Both the position numbers and the translations under genes were made by a program. A DNA stretch of 47,530 bases from an uncultured Methylocystaceae bacterium (GTDB lineage Bacteria > Pseudomonadota > Alphaproteobacteria > Rhizobiales > Beijerinckiaceae): contig CALMZV010000072.1 of NCBI GenBank assembly GCA_937870755.1, forward strand, positions 1 through 47,530, given 5' to 3'. Below, in pieces: positions 15,767 to 23,545 of this stretch (positions are counted from its first letter, which is position 1; the number at the start of each line of letters is the position of its first letter). The notes under the pieces are model-generated. The model did not search any database and was not told the origin of the DNA. It saw nothing but the letters and a program-made list of their open reading frames with translations.

Positions 15767-16939
15767 TCAGACCCGGTAGAGCCAGTCGGTCGCGCGCGCC
15801 ATGCCGGCGGGACCGAGCATGCGCATCGACATGTCGCGCGCGGCCGCCATCGGCCCGGAGAGATGGTAGATGCGGCCCTGCCGGACCGACATCGCCTGCA
15901 CGCGGCTGGCGCGGGCCACGCGCGCCTGCTCGTACATCCCGATCGCGGCGGCCGGATGTTTGAGCCGGGCGAAGGCCGCGCCGAGCGCATCCGCGTCCTC
16001 GATCGCCTGCGCCGCGCCCTGCGCCAGGAACGGCGGCATGGCGTGGGCGGCGTCGCCCAGCAGCGTCACCCGCCCGCGCCCCCAGCGGGCGATCGGGCGG
16101 CGCATGAACAGCGGCCAGCGCCGCCACTGCGGGGCGGCCGCCAGAAGCCCGCGCACATCCGCGCTCCAGCCGGCGAACCGGGCGGCGAGATAGCCGGCGT
16201 CCCCCTCGGTCGACCAGACGTCGGCCATGTCCGGCTCGTTCCACTCGTCCTCGACGATGGCGACGAGATTGACGACGCTGGCGTTGCGCAGCGGGTAGTG
16301 GACGAGATGGGCGCCCGCCGACAGGCGCAGCGCGCTGGCCGGCGCCAGGAACGCCGGGTCCACGGCGTCGGCGGGGGCGAGGGCGCGCCAGGCGGTGCGG
16401 CGCGCATAGACCGGCCTGTCGGGATCGGCGAGCCGCAGGCCGGCGCGCACGCGCGAGCGCACGCCGTCCGCGCCGATCAGCGCCGCGCCCGCGATATCCT
16501 CGCCGGCGTGGACCGTCACCCGTTCGGCGGTTTCGCTCCAGCCCTCCACCTCGCGCCCCAACCGAATCTCGATCAGCGGGTTCGACGCCGCCCGGTCGGC
16601 GAGCGCGCGCAGGAGGTCGGCGCGGTGCGCCAGAATGTAGGGCGCGCCCCAGCGCCGCTGCGCATCGGCGACCGGAATCTCGACGATCTCGCGCCCGGAC
16701 TCGCCGGAGAAAATCCGCACGCAGGTCGGGGCGAGGCCGTGTGCGAGCAGGGGGTCGAGCGCGTCCCACCGGCGCAGGCGGCGCGATGCGTTGGGGCCCA
16801 GTTGCAGGCCCGCTCCAAATTCCGAAAGTTCGGTGGCGCGTTCCAGCACGATGGTCGGGCGGCCGGCGGCGGCCATCGCCAGCGCCGCCGACAGGCCGCC
16901 GACCCCGGCGCCGGCGATGACGACGGGCAGGTCGGTCAC
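15767..16939 (-). CDS. FAD-dependent monooxygenase (UbiH/salicylate hydroxylase-like)
   Basis: A 390-residue group A flavoprotein monooxygenase. The Rossmann loop is VVIAGAGVGGLSAALAMAAA, with the adenosine-ribose Glu in IVLERA. The DG motif region is ALIGADGVRSRVR, and the second FAD motif is VTLLGDAAHAMPPFLAQGAA. Family members hydroxylate aromatic rings with NAD(P)H and oxygen (3-hydroxybenzoate or salicylate hydroxylases) or act in quinone synthesis. The substrate cannot be read from the sequence. It begins MTDLPVV at 16939, 48 bp upstream of the tRNA, and is preceded by the zf-CHCC gene on the same strand. Confidence 0.9.
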   Translation of the reverse strand: MTDLPVVIAGAGVGGLSAALAMAAAGRPTIVLERATELSEFGAGLQLGPNASRRLRRWDALDPLLAHGLAPTCVRIFSGESGREIVEIPVADAQRRWGAPYILAHRADLLRALADRAASNPLIEIRLGREVEGWSETAERVTVHAGEDIAGAALIGADGVRSRVRAGLRLADPDRPVYARRTAWRALAPADAVDPAFLAPASALRLSAGAHLVHYPLRNASVVNLVAIVEDEWNEPDMADVWSTEGDAGYLAARFAGWSADVRGLLAAAPQWRRWPLFMRRPIARWGRGRVTLLGDAAHAMPPFLAQGAAQAIEDADALGAAFARLKHPAAAIGMYEQARVARASRVQAMSVRQGRIYHLSGPMAAARDMSMRMLGPAGMARATDWLYRV

Positions 16940-16957
16940 GATCTCATCCGCGTCAGG

Positions 16958-17197
16958 TCAGGCGGCGGGCTTGTATTCGCATTCGGCCGGGTCGGAATGG
17001 CCGTTCAGCGCCGCGTCGAACACATAGAGGGTGGAGCAATAGGGGCAGACCAGTTCGTCGCCTTTGCCCATGTCGAGAAACACGTGCGGATGGTCGAACG
17101 GGGGCAGCGCGCCCACGCACATGAACTGTTTCGCGCCGATCCGCACCCGCGGCAGGCCCGGCTGGTTGTGGAAATGCGGCGTCGGATGATCGGCCAT
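16958..17197 (-). CDS. Zinc-finger CHCC domain protein (NDUFS6-like)
   Basis: A 79-residue protein with the zf-CHCC pattern: FMCVGALPPFDHPHVFLDMG, then VCPYCSTLYVFD. The ligands are the first Cys, a His and the CPYC pair. The family is the bacterial relative of mitochondrial complex I subunit NDUFS6 and is common in alphaproteobacteria, probably bound to respiratory complex I. The ATG at 17197 (MADHPTPHFHN) was chosen since upstream in-frame sequence lacks resemblance to the family. It is divergent from the alpha/beta hydrolase gene, with 85 bp between the two starts. Confidence 0.87.
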   Translation of the reverse strand: MADHPTPHFHNQPGLPRVRIGAKQFMCVGALPPFDHPHVFLDMGKGDELVCPYCSTLYVFDAALNGHSDPAECEYKPAA

Positions 17198-17282
17198 GGA
17201 AGAGCAGCCCGTCCTTGCAAAATCGGCGGCACCATAGTGAATGACGTTCGGGTTGAACAGGGCGAAATGCGGCGGTCGGGCG

Positions 17283-18050
17283 ATGCAGACCTTCCTTTCC
17301 GGCGACGTGCGGATCGCCTTCATCGACGAGCCGGCCGCGGCCGGAGGCCGGGGCGAGCCGATACTGCTGGTCCACGGCTTCGCCTCCAGCCATGCGGTCA
17401 ACTGGGTGTTTCCGCTCTGGGTGAAGACGCTCACGGGCGACGGGCGGCGCACGATCGCCCACGACAATCGCGGGCACGGGCGTTCCGACAAGCTCTACGA
17501 TCCGGCGCGCTACCACACGCGCCTGATGGCGCAGGACTGCCTGCGCCTGCTCGACCATCTGAACATCGAGCGTGCGGACGTGATGGGCTATTCGATGGGC
17601 GCGCGCATCTCGGCGTTTCTGGCGCTCGAACATCCAGACCGCGTGCGGTCGCTGGTCATCGGCGGGCTGGGCCTGCATCTGGTGGACGGCGTCGGCCTGC
17701 CGGTCGGCATCGCGGACGCGATGGAGACGGAACGGCCCGATCTCCTGACCGATCCGCAACAGAAGGCGTTCCGCGCCTTCGCCGACGCCACCAAGAGCGA
17801 CCGCAAGGCGCTCGCCGCCTGCATTCGCGGCTCGCGCCAGATCATGCCGCCGGCCGAGGCCGCCGCCATCCGGGCGCCGACGCTGATATGCGTCGGCACG
17901 AAGGACGACGTGGCCGGCGACGGCCATGCGCTCGCCGCGCTGATGACGAACGCCCGCGCGGTCGACATTCCGGGCCGCGACCACAACAAGGCGGTGGGCG
18001 ACAAGGCGTATAAGCAGGCGGCGCTCGAATTTCTGGCGGCGCGCGCTTGA
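17283..18050 (+). CDS. Alpha/beta hydrolase
   Basis: A 255-residue alpha/beta hydrolase. ILLVHGFASSHAVNW supplies the oxyanion HG motif, HDNRGHGRS follows, the nucleophile elbow is MGYSMGARIS, the acid is probably in CVGTKDDVAG, and the catalytic His in GRDHNKAVG. Substrate is unknown; esterases, lactonases and haloperoxidase-like enzymes share these features. The ATG at 17283 was preferred to one at 17241 because resemblance begins at MQTFLSGDVRIAF. It is not part of an obvious operon. Confidence 0.87.
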   Translation: MQTFLSGDVRIAFIDEPAAAGGRGEPILLVHGFASSHAVNWVFPLWVKTLTGDGRRTIAHDNRGHGRSDKLYDPARYHTRLMAQDCLRLLDHLNIERADVMGYSMGARISAFLALEHPDRVRSLVIGGLGLHLVDGVGLPVGIADAMETERPDLLTDPQQKAFRAFADATKSDRKALAACIRGSRQIMPPAEAAAIRAPTLICVGTKDDVAGDGHALAALMTNARAVDIPGRDHNKAVGDKAYKQAALEFLAARA

Positions 18051-18092
18051 AACGCGCGGGGCGCGCGAACCGCAATGCGCCGCCCGCGCCCC

Positions 18093-18584
18093 TCAGGTCG
18101 TGGCGGGCTCGGGGCAGCCGGCGCCCATCGCGGTGCGGCTGGCTTCCAGCATTTCCTCGGGCGTCATGTCCCGGAGATGGGTCGCCACCGACCACGAATG
18201 TCCGAACGGATCGATCACGACTCCGTAGCGGTCGCCCCAGAACATGTCGGCCACCGGCATTTTGACGGTTGCGCCGGCGGCGACCGCGCGTTCGACGGTC
18301 GCGTCGACATTCTCGACCATGAGATGGATCGTCACCGGCGTGCCGTTCAGCGCCTTCGGGCCGAGCGCGCCCCATTCGGGCATTTCGTCGACCAGCATCA
18401 CCGTCGAGTCGCCGATTTTCACCGCCGCGTGCATCAGCCGGCCGTCGGGGGCCGGCAGGCGCATCAGCTCCTCGGCGCCGAACGCCTTCCTGTAAAAATC
18501 GATCGCCTGCGCGGCGCCGGCGCAGACCAGATGCGGCGTGACCGTGCGCATGCCCTCGGGGACTGGCTTCACCTTCGCGTTCAT
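18093..18584 (-). CDS. VOC superfamily (PhnB-like glyoxalase fold) protein
   Basis: A 163-residue protein of the PhnB-like vicinal-oxygen-chelate group. Visible are VTPHLVCAGAAQAIDFYRKA, EELMRLPAPDGRLMHAAVKI, MLVDEMPEW, VTIHLMVENVDATVERAVAA and MFWGDRYGVVIDPFGHSWSV, a characteristic C-terminal block. Enzymatic activity is unknown. It lies 36 bp downstream of the MarR regulator on the same strand and is probably co-transcribed with it, hence under the same operator as the divergent DUF1428 gene. Confidence 0.88.
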   Translation of the reverse strand: MNAKVKPVPEGMRTVTPHLVCAGAAQAIDFYRKAFGAEELMRLPAPDGRLMHAAVKIGDSTVMLVDEMPEWGALGPKALNGTPVTIHLMVENVDATVERAVAAGATVKMPVADMFWGDRYGVVIDPFGHSWSVATHLRDMTPEEMLEASRTAMGAGCPEPATT

Positions 18585-18620
18585 GACAACACCTTTCCGG
18601 TTGGCCCCCCGACCCAGCGT

Positions 18621-19061
18621 TCACGCGACCTCGCGCAGCGCGGCGCGCAGCCTGTCGGCGCCCGCATGCGTCAGGTCGCGTTCGAGCGCGGCGTGTTCGG
18701 CGCGCCAGACGGGTATGGCGGCCTGCAAAGCTTCATGTCCGGCCTGCGTCAGCGCCATGCGGCGCGCGCGGCGGTCCCTCTCGTCGCGCGTCACGGCGAC
18801 CAGCCCGCGCCGCTCCAGCGCCTTCAGCGCGGCGGTCAGCGTCGTCCTGTCCATGGCCAGAAAGGTCGCCAGTTCGCCGAGCTTCGGGCGGCCCGGCGCG
18901 TTCAGCGCCATCAACAGCGAGAACTGGCCGTTGGACAGGCCGACCGGCTGGAACGCGCGGTCGAAACGACGGGCCAGCCTGCGGGCGGCGCGCTGCGTCG
19001 CCATGCACAGGCAGGCGTCGCGGATTTCATGAACGGTTGCGAGCGGAAGCGCGCTTGACAT
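18621..19061 (-). CDS. MarR family transcriptional regulator
   Basis: A 146-residue winged-helix regulator. The recognition region is LATFLAMDRTTLTAALKALE and the wing is RDERDRRARRMALTQAG. An N-terminal Cys pair (RDACLCMATQRAARRLARRF) could serve as a redox sensor, as in some MarR proteins; that is inference. The ATG at 19061 lies next to a perfect 18-bp palindrome and overlaps the -35 of the divergent promoter. No Shine-Dalgarno precedes it, so the mRNA may be leaderless or the start may be internal. It probably represses itself, the VOC gene and the DUF1428 gene. Confidence 0.88.
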   Translation of the reverse strand: MSSALPLATVHEIRDACLCMATQRAARRLARRFDRAFQPVGLSNGQFSLLMALNAPGRPKLGELATFLAMDRTTLTAALKALERRGLVAVTRDERDRRARRMALTQAGHEALQAAIPVWRAEHAALERDLTHAGADRLRAALREVA

Positions 19062-19083
19062 GAAATGTTGATATCAACATTAT
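19055..19083 (+). promoter_or_regulatory. Promoter with MarR-type operator for the DUF1428 gene
   Basis: TTGACA (19055-19060) and CATTAT (19078-19083) are separated by 17 bp. The spacer and part of the -10 are filled by the perfect palindrome aatgttgatatcaacatt (19064-19081). MarR dimers bind palindromes of this size, so binding here should block RNA polymerase. The operator also abuts the marR start, giving autoregulation. The hexamers and palindrome are seen; the binding protein is inferred from position. Confidence 0.75.
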
Positions 19084-19149
19084 TGGACCTTGTCCAGAGG
19101 CCGCAAGGTTCTCCGGGCGGGGGCGGCTGCGGGGCGACAGGAGCAAGCC

Positions 19150-19500
19150 ATGTATATCGACGGATTTGTGTGCGCGGCGCCCACCGCCAATCGCGAGACC
19201 TACCGGCGGCACGCGGAAACGGCGGCGGTCGTCTTCAAGGAGAACGGCGCCCTTCAGGTGGTGGAGGGCTGGGGCGACGACGTGCCGGAGGGCAAGCTCA
19301 CCTCGTTCCCCATGGCGGTCAAACGCGGCGACGACGAGACGGTGGTCTTTTCCTGGATCTGCTGGCCCGACAAGGCGACGCGCGACAGGGGCATGCAGGC
19401 GGCGATGAACGATCCGCGCCTGTCGACGGAGGCCAATCCCATGCCGTTCGACGGAAAACGCATGATCTTCGGGGGATTTGAGGCGATCGTGCAGCGTTGA
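19150..19500 (+). CDS. DUF1428 domain protein (YbaA-like)
   Basis: A 116-residue protein matching DUF1428, a dimeric alpha-beta barrel family: MYIDGFVCAAPTANRETYRR, GWGDDVPEGKLTSFPMAVKR, VVFSWICWPDKATRDRGM, ANPMPFDGKRMIFGGFEAIV. Function is unknown. An AGGAG-type site lies 7-11 bases before the ATG at 19150; the open frame upstream crosses the probable transcription start near 19090. Its sharing of an operator with marR and a VOC protein suggests a response to a small molecule. Confidence 0.9.
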   Translation: MYIDGFVCAAPTANRETYRRHAETAAVVFKENGALQVVEGWGDDVPEGKLTSFPMAVKRGDDETVVFSWICWPDKATRDRGMQAAMNDPRLSTEANPMPFDGKRMIFGGFEAIVQR

Positions 19501-19590
19501 TGCGCGGCGCCGGCGGCCTGGTTCGTCGGCGCGGCCCGTCCATGGTATGGTGATGGGAAGCGGACCGCGGGTCGGCCAGGGAGACAGCGC

Positions 19591-20439
19591 ATGGCGACGA
19601 GGCCGTCCGGTCAGTCGAACATCCTCGATTTCGGCAAGGACGGCGCGCGCGTCGATCCGATCTTCGCGCGCATCCGCGCGGACGCCGAGGAGGCCGTGCA
19701 TCGCGAGCCCGATCTCGCGGGGTTTCTCTACGCCAAGATTCTCATTCACGATTCGCTGGAACGCGCGATCGTCCATCGGGTGGCCGCGCGGCTCGACCAT
19801 GCAGATCTCGCCGCCGACATGATCGAGCACGCCTATTCCGGCGTGCTCGCGCGCGATCCGGCGATCGGCGACGCGTTCCGGGCGGACCTGCTCGCCGTTT
19901 TCGACCGCGATCCCGCCTGCACGCGGATGATGGAGCCGCTGCTCTATTTCAAGGGATTCCACGCCATCCAGACGCACCGGCTCGCCCATGCGCTGTGGCA
20001 GTCGGGCCGCAAGGACTTCGCGCTCTATCTGCAAAGCCGTTCGTCGGCCGTTTTCCAGACCGACATTCATCCGGCCGCGAAATTCGGCAAGGGAATCTTC
20101 CTCGACCACGGCACCGGGTTCGTCGTCGGCTCGACCTGCGAGGTGGAGGACGACTGCTCGTTCCTGCAGGACGTGACGCTCGGCGGCACGGGCAAGGAAA
20201 CCGGCGACCGCCATCCGAAAATCCGCCACGGCGTGCTGATCGGGGCGGGCGCGAAGGTGCTCGGCAATATCGAGGTGGGCCATTGCGCGCGCGTGGCGGC
20301 GGGCTCGGTGGTGCTGTCGCCGGTGCCGCACAACACGACGGTGGCCGGCGTGCCGGCGCGCGTGGTGGGGGCGGCCGGCTGCGCCGAGCCTGCGCGGTCG
20401 ATGGACCAGATTCTCGCCGACAAGCTGCAAAGCGATTGA
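19591..20439 (+). CDS. cysE: Serine O-acetyltransferase
   Basis: A 282-residue enzyme that makes O-acetylserine from serine and acetyl-CoA, the first step of cysteine synthesis. The N-terminal helical part contains FLYAKILIHDSLERAIVHRV, and the C-terminal left-handed beta helix contains FQTDIHPAAKFGKGIFLDHG (catalytic His), VTLGGTGKETGDRHPKI and AGAKVLGNIEVG. The C-terminal tail could bind cysteine synthase or feedback cysteine. GGGAGA precedes the ATG at 19591. It is followed by a DUF3126 gene, the usual neighbour in this order. Confidence 0.96.
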   Translation: MATRPSGQSNILDFGKDGARVDPIFARIRADAEEAVHREPDLAGFLYAKILIHDSLERAIVHRVAARLDHADLAADMIEHAYSGVLARDPAIGDAFRADLLAVFDRDPACTRMMEPLLYFKGFHAIQTHRLAHALWQSGRKDFALYLQSRSSAVFQTDIHPAAKFGKGIFLDHGTGFVVGSTCEVEDDCSFLQDVTLGGTGKETGDRHPKIRHGVLIGAGAKVLGNIEVGHCARVAAGSVVLSPVPHNTTVAGVPARVVGAAGCAEPARSMDQILADKLQSD

Positions 20440-20511
20440 GCGCGCGCACGGCTTGATGCGCACGCCGGTTTCCGGCAAACGAATGCGGCAGCGCCACGCC
20501 GGAGGCAGGAC

Positions 20512-20916
20512 TTGAAGAAAGCCGAACTCGAAAAGCTCCAGAATTTCCTGCGCCGGTCGTTCGGCAACGATGCGCTGCGCGTGTCGCCCGATCCGAAGGA
20601 TCCGACGCGCGCGGCCGGCGTGCAGCTCGGCGAGCGCAAGATCGCCACCCTGACGCTCGACGACGAGGACGGCGACCGCTCCTTCGCCTTCGAGATGAAG
20701 ATTCCCGTGCAACGTCCCGTTCTTCAGGACTATCTGCGCCGCCTGTTCGAGAACGACGATCTGAAAATCGTCGCGCGCGCGAAAAAGACGGACTCGGTCG
20801 AACTCAATTGCGGCGAGGATTTTCTCGGCGTCATCTCCGCCGACGACGCCAAACAGACGAGCTTCACGCTCCAGATGGCGATCCTCGATTTCGACCTGGA
20901 CGATCAGGAAGCCTAG
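20512..20916 (+). CDS. DUF3126-type protein with two tandem domains
   Basis: A 134-residue protein read from TTG at 20512, six bases after GGAGG. The C-terminal half matches DUF3126: LQDYLRRLFENDDLKIVARA, DSVELNCGEDFLGVISADDA and FTLQMAILDFDLDD. The N-terminal half shows the same order (LEKLQNFLRRSFGNDALRVS, RKIATLTLDDEDGDRSFAFE, MKIPV), so the protein looks like an internal duplication of a unit of about 65 residues. DUF3126 proteins as I know them are short single-unit proteins coded beside cysE. Function is unknown. Confidence 0.82.
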   Translation: MKKAELEKLQNFLRRSFGNDALRVSPDPKDPTRAAGVQLGERKIATLTLDDEDGDRSFAFEMKIPVQRPVLQDYLRRLFENDDLKIVARAKKTDSVELNCGEDFLGVISADDAKQTSFTLQMAILDFDLDDQEA

Positions 20917-20934
20917 AGCGATCCGGCGGCGCCT

Positions 20935-21582
20935 TCAGCGCGCGCTCATGCCCCGCACGAGATTGCGCGCGCCGTGCGCGATGGACGGCCAGTGGCGCAG
21001 CGCGCGCCGGTCGAACCGGGCGTCGACGTCCAGCCCCTCCAGCCTGAAGGCGACCACGCAGGTTTGCGGCAGTTCGTCCGGGGGCGTGGTCGGGCGCGTG
21101 CAGCGGGCGGCGAAGGCGCGCCCTTCCGGCGCGTCGAAATACAGGTCCTCGCCGGCATAGGGCGAGCCGGCGGCGAAGCGCCGCATGATGAGGCCGCTTT
21201 CGTCCTCCACCACCTCCGCTTCCAGAAATGTCGCATAGAGGGCGGCCGTGCGGTCGGCGGGATCGACCGAGCGCTCGGCCGGCGCGATCGACAGAAACAG
21301 CAGGCCGGGATCGCGGCCGTCGGGACCGCTGGCTCGCAACTCGTCCCCGGCGGGTCGAAAATCCGGCAGGGTGGCGGCCAGGTCGAGGCGGTCGAGCCGC
21401 CCGCCGCCGCGCCCGGCCGCAAACCGCGCGTAGCCGGCCTCGTAGGCCAGCGCGATGTCGCCGACGCGCGCGTGCGCGATGGCGCCGACATCGGGCGCCG
21501 TCCTGCGCGACAACAGCCACAGCGAGGCGCCGGCCACGAGGAGGGCGCCGAGCGCAAGCAGGACGGGGAGGGCGCGCGACAT
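20935..21582 (-). CDS. Membrane-anchored hypothetical protein
   Basis: A 215-residue protein starting MSRALPVLLALGALLVAGAS, an N-terminal membrane anchor or uncleaved signal. The rest is predicted periplasmic with two Cys (RCTRPTTP and QTCVVAF) that could form a disulfide, plus PDFRPAGDELRAS and GLIMRRFAAGSPYAGEDLYF. I do not recognise the family. The in-frame extension to 21675 was rejected because it overlaps hisI and lacks a ribosome binding site. It converges with the DUF3126 gene, 18 bp apart, and diverges from hisI. Confidence 0.7.
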   Translation of the reverse strand: MSRALPVLLALGALLVAGASLWLLSRRTAPDVGAIAHARVGDIALAYEAGYARFAAGRGGGRLDRLDLAATLPDFRPAGDELRASGPDGRDPGLLFLSIAPAERSVDPADRTAALYATFLEAEVVEDESGLIMRRFAAGSPYAGEDLYFDAPEGRAFAARCTRPTTPPDELPQTCVVAFRLEGLDVDARFDRRALRHWPSIAHGARNLVRGMSAR

Positions 21583-21628
21583 GCGCTTCGGACTATGACA
21601 GATTCGCCGCGCAACAATCGAGGATGCG

Positions 21629-22012
21629 ATGACCGGACCGGACAAGAAAGCCATCGAGGAGGGCCTCGTCTTCACGCCGCGGTTCGACGCCAGCGGACTG
21701 ATCGTCTGCGTGACGGTGGAAGCGGGAACGAACGCGCCGCTGATGGTCGCCTATATGAACGAGGAGGCGCTGCGGCTGACGCGCGAGACGGGGATCGCCC
21801 ACTACTGGTCGCGCTCGCGCAAGGCGCTCTGGCGCAAGGGCGACACGTCCGGCCAGACGCAGCAGGTGGTGGAGATGCGCGTCGACTGCGACCAGGACGC
21901 CATCCTGCTGGCCGTGAAGCCCGGCGGGGATGGCGGCGCCTGCCACACGGGGCGCAAATCCTGCTTCTACAGGCGCGTCACGCGCGCCGGGCTTGCATTT
22001 GCGGAAGATTAA
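21629..22012 (+). CDS. hisI: Phosphoribosyl-AMP cyclohydrolase
   Basis: A 127-residue enzyme of histidine biosynthesis that opens the adenine ring of phosphoribosyl-AMP. All signature blocks are present: [48 protein letters not shown] and [12 protein letters not shown], including the Cys and Asp residues that bind zinc and magnesium. The HisE domain is absent, as is normal when hisE is separate. A TTAACCAT element overlaps its stop. The patatin gene follows on the same strand after 97 bp. Confidence 0.96.
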   Translation: MTGPDKKAIEEGLVFTPRFDASGLIVCVTVEAGTNAPLMVAYMNEEALRLTRETGIAHYWSRSRKALWRKGDTSGQTQQVVEMRVDCDQDAILLAVKPGGDGGACHTGRKSCFYRRVTRAGLAFAED

Positions 22013-22109
22013 CCATGTCGGGAACGGGTCTTCCATCGGCCGGTTCCTTAATTAACTTTGCAAGAAAGGAGCGCAGCCTGATCTCGCGAGGTGTGCGGGG
22101 GAGGCCGCG

Positions 22110-23135
22110 ATGTTCGCCATGATGCGTAATGCGTACGGGCTTTCGGGCGGAGGTGGCGGGGTCGTGGCCGCGAGCGCGCCCGTGCGCAATGGAAAACGCC
22201 CCCGGATCGGCTTGGCGCTGGGCTCTGGCGTGGCGCGCGGCTGGTGCCATATCGGCATTCTGCGCGCGTTCTCCGAAGCGGGCCTGAAGCCCGATGTGAT
22301 CGCGGGCACCTCGATCGGCGCGGTGGTCGGCGGGTGCTACGCCGCCGGCAAACTCGACGATCTGGAGGAGTTCGCCCGGGGCCTCACCAAGCGCCGCCTG
22401 CTGTCGATGCTGGACCTGACGTTCTCGGGCGGCATTCTGGGCGGCGCGCGCCTGCGCGAGAAACTGGAGGCGACGCTCGGCGGGCACACGGTGGAATCGC
22501 TGCCCATCGCCTTCGCCGCCGTGGCGACGGAACTCAGCTCCGGCCACGAAATCTGGCTGCGGCGGGGCTCGCTGTCGCATGCGGTGATCGCGTCCTACGC
22601 CATGCCGGGCCTGTTCGAACCCGCGCGCGTCGACGGGCGCATTCTCGTGGATGGCGCGCTCGTGAACCCGATCCCCGTTTCGGTCTGTCGCGCGCTCGGC
22701 GCCGATATCGTGATCGCCATCGGCCTGGTTTCCGATTCCATGTTCCGCGGCACGGTGATGGCCGACCGGCGCGTGGAGGAGGACGCCGTGGCCACGCTCG
22801 CCGAAGAGGCGGAGGCGCAGCCGGCGTCCTGGGCGCCGGGCGGGCTTTCGCCGCGCGCGTTCCTCAGCCGCTACATGCGGCGCGGACGTGGCGACGCGCC
22901 GGGCATCGCGTCCGTGATGGTCGATTCCTTCGCCATCATCCACGACCGCATCGCGCGCTCGCGGCTGGCCGGCGATCCGCCGGACATTCTCATCAACGCG
23001 CGGCTCGACCAGTTCGGCCTGTTCGAGTTTCACCGGGCCGCCGAACTGATCGCCATCGGATCGGATACCGCCAAACGCTGGCTGCCGGAAATCAACGATC
23101 TGGTGGGCGCGGCGGAGCCGGCGCCGGTGGCCTAG
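22110..23135 (+). CDS. Patatin-like phospholipase family protein (RssA-like)
   Basis: A 341-residue patatin-fold hydrolase. The oxyanion glycine-rich loop is GLALGSGVARGWCHIGILRA, the nucleophile is in AGTSIGAVVGG, and the catalytic Asp is in LVDGALVNPIPVSV; the DGA motif completes the dyad. The N-terminus has a Gly-rich linker. Likely a cytoplasmic or membrane-associated lipase; substrate unknown. In other Hyphomicrobiales a gene of this type follows hisI, as here. The upstream 97 bp carry TTAACCAT at 22009-22016 and CTTAATTAACTTT, which resemble CtrA-type elements. Confidence 0.9.
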   Translation: MFAMMRNAYGLSGGGGGVVAASAPVRNGKRPRIGLALGSGVARGWCHIGILRAFSEAGLKPDVIAGTSIGAVVGGCYAAGKLDDLEEFARGLTKRRLLSMLDLTFSGGILGGARLREKLEATLGGHTVESLPIAFAAVATELSSGHEIWLRRGSLSHAVIASYAMPGLFEPARVDGRILVDGALVNPIPVSVCRALGADIVIAIGLVSDSMFRGTVMADRRVEEDAVATLAEEAEAQPASWAPGGLSPRAFLSRYMRRGRGDAPGIASVMVDSFAIIHDRIARSRLAGDPPDILINARLDQFGLFEFHRAAELIAIGSDTAKRWLPEINDLVGAAEPAPVA

Positions 23136-23153
23136 GCCGGGCGACGGGGAGTC

Positions 23154-23194
23154 TTGAGCCTGTCACATAAATCCATTAATCTGGAAATATGGAT
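23154..23194 (+). promoter_or_regulatory. Candidate leaderless promoter and operator of the ars operon
   Basis: TTGAGC (23154-23159) and TAATCT (23177-23182) are 17 bp apart. That would put the transcription start at about the A of the arsR ATG at 23189, and no Shine-Dalgarno is visible. An inverted repeat ATCCAT (23171-23176) and ATGGAT (23189-23194) brackets the -10 and the start codon, a plausible ArsR operator. Both calls are from sequence pattern only. Confidence 0.5.
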
Positions 23195-23545
23195 GAATCA
23201 GACGCCCTCGAAGCGCTCGCCGCGCTGGCGCAGCCGACCCGGCTCAACACGTTCCGCCTGTTGATCGCCAGCGAACCCGACGGGGTGGCGGCGGGCGAAC
23301 TCGCGCGGGCGGCGAAAGCGCCGCAGAACACCATGTCGGCGCATCTGTCGGTGCTGGCGAACGCGGGACTCGTGCGCGGCGTGCGGCGCGGCCGGTCGAT
23401 CCTCTATCGCGCCGATCTTGCGCGGTTTCGCGCCCTTGTCGTTTTCCTCACGCAGGATTGCTGCGCGGGCCGCGCGGACATTTGCGCGCCGCTGTTCGCC
23501 GATCTGGCGACATGCCGAAATTCCGGGGAGGCCGCGGATGCATGA
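23189..23545 (+). CDS. arsR: ArsR family metal/metalloid-responsive repressor
   Basis: A 118-residue winged-helix protein: LAALAQPTRLNTFRLLIASE, then AKAPQNTMSAHLSVLANAGL (recognition helix) and GVRRGRSILYRAD (wing). The classical ELCVCDL metal site is not present. Instead a Cys pair in LTQDCCAGRADICAP near the C-terminus could bind As(III), as in the ArsR subtypes with C-terminal vicinal cysteines. Its end overlaps arsC by 8 bp. It heads an arsR-arsC-acr3 operon and should derepress it when arsenite binds. Confidence 0.93.
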   Translation: MDESDALEALAALAQPTRLNTFRLLIASEPDGVAAGELARAAKAPQNTMSAHLSVLANAGLVRGVRRGRSILYRADLARFRALVVFLTQDCCAGRADICAPLFADLATCRNSGEAADA

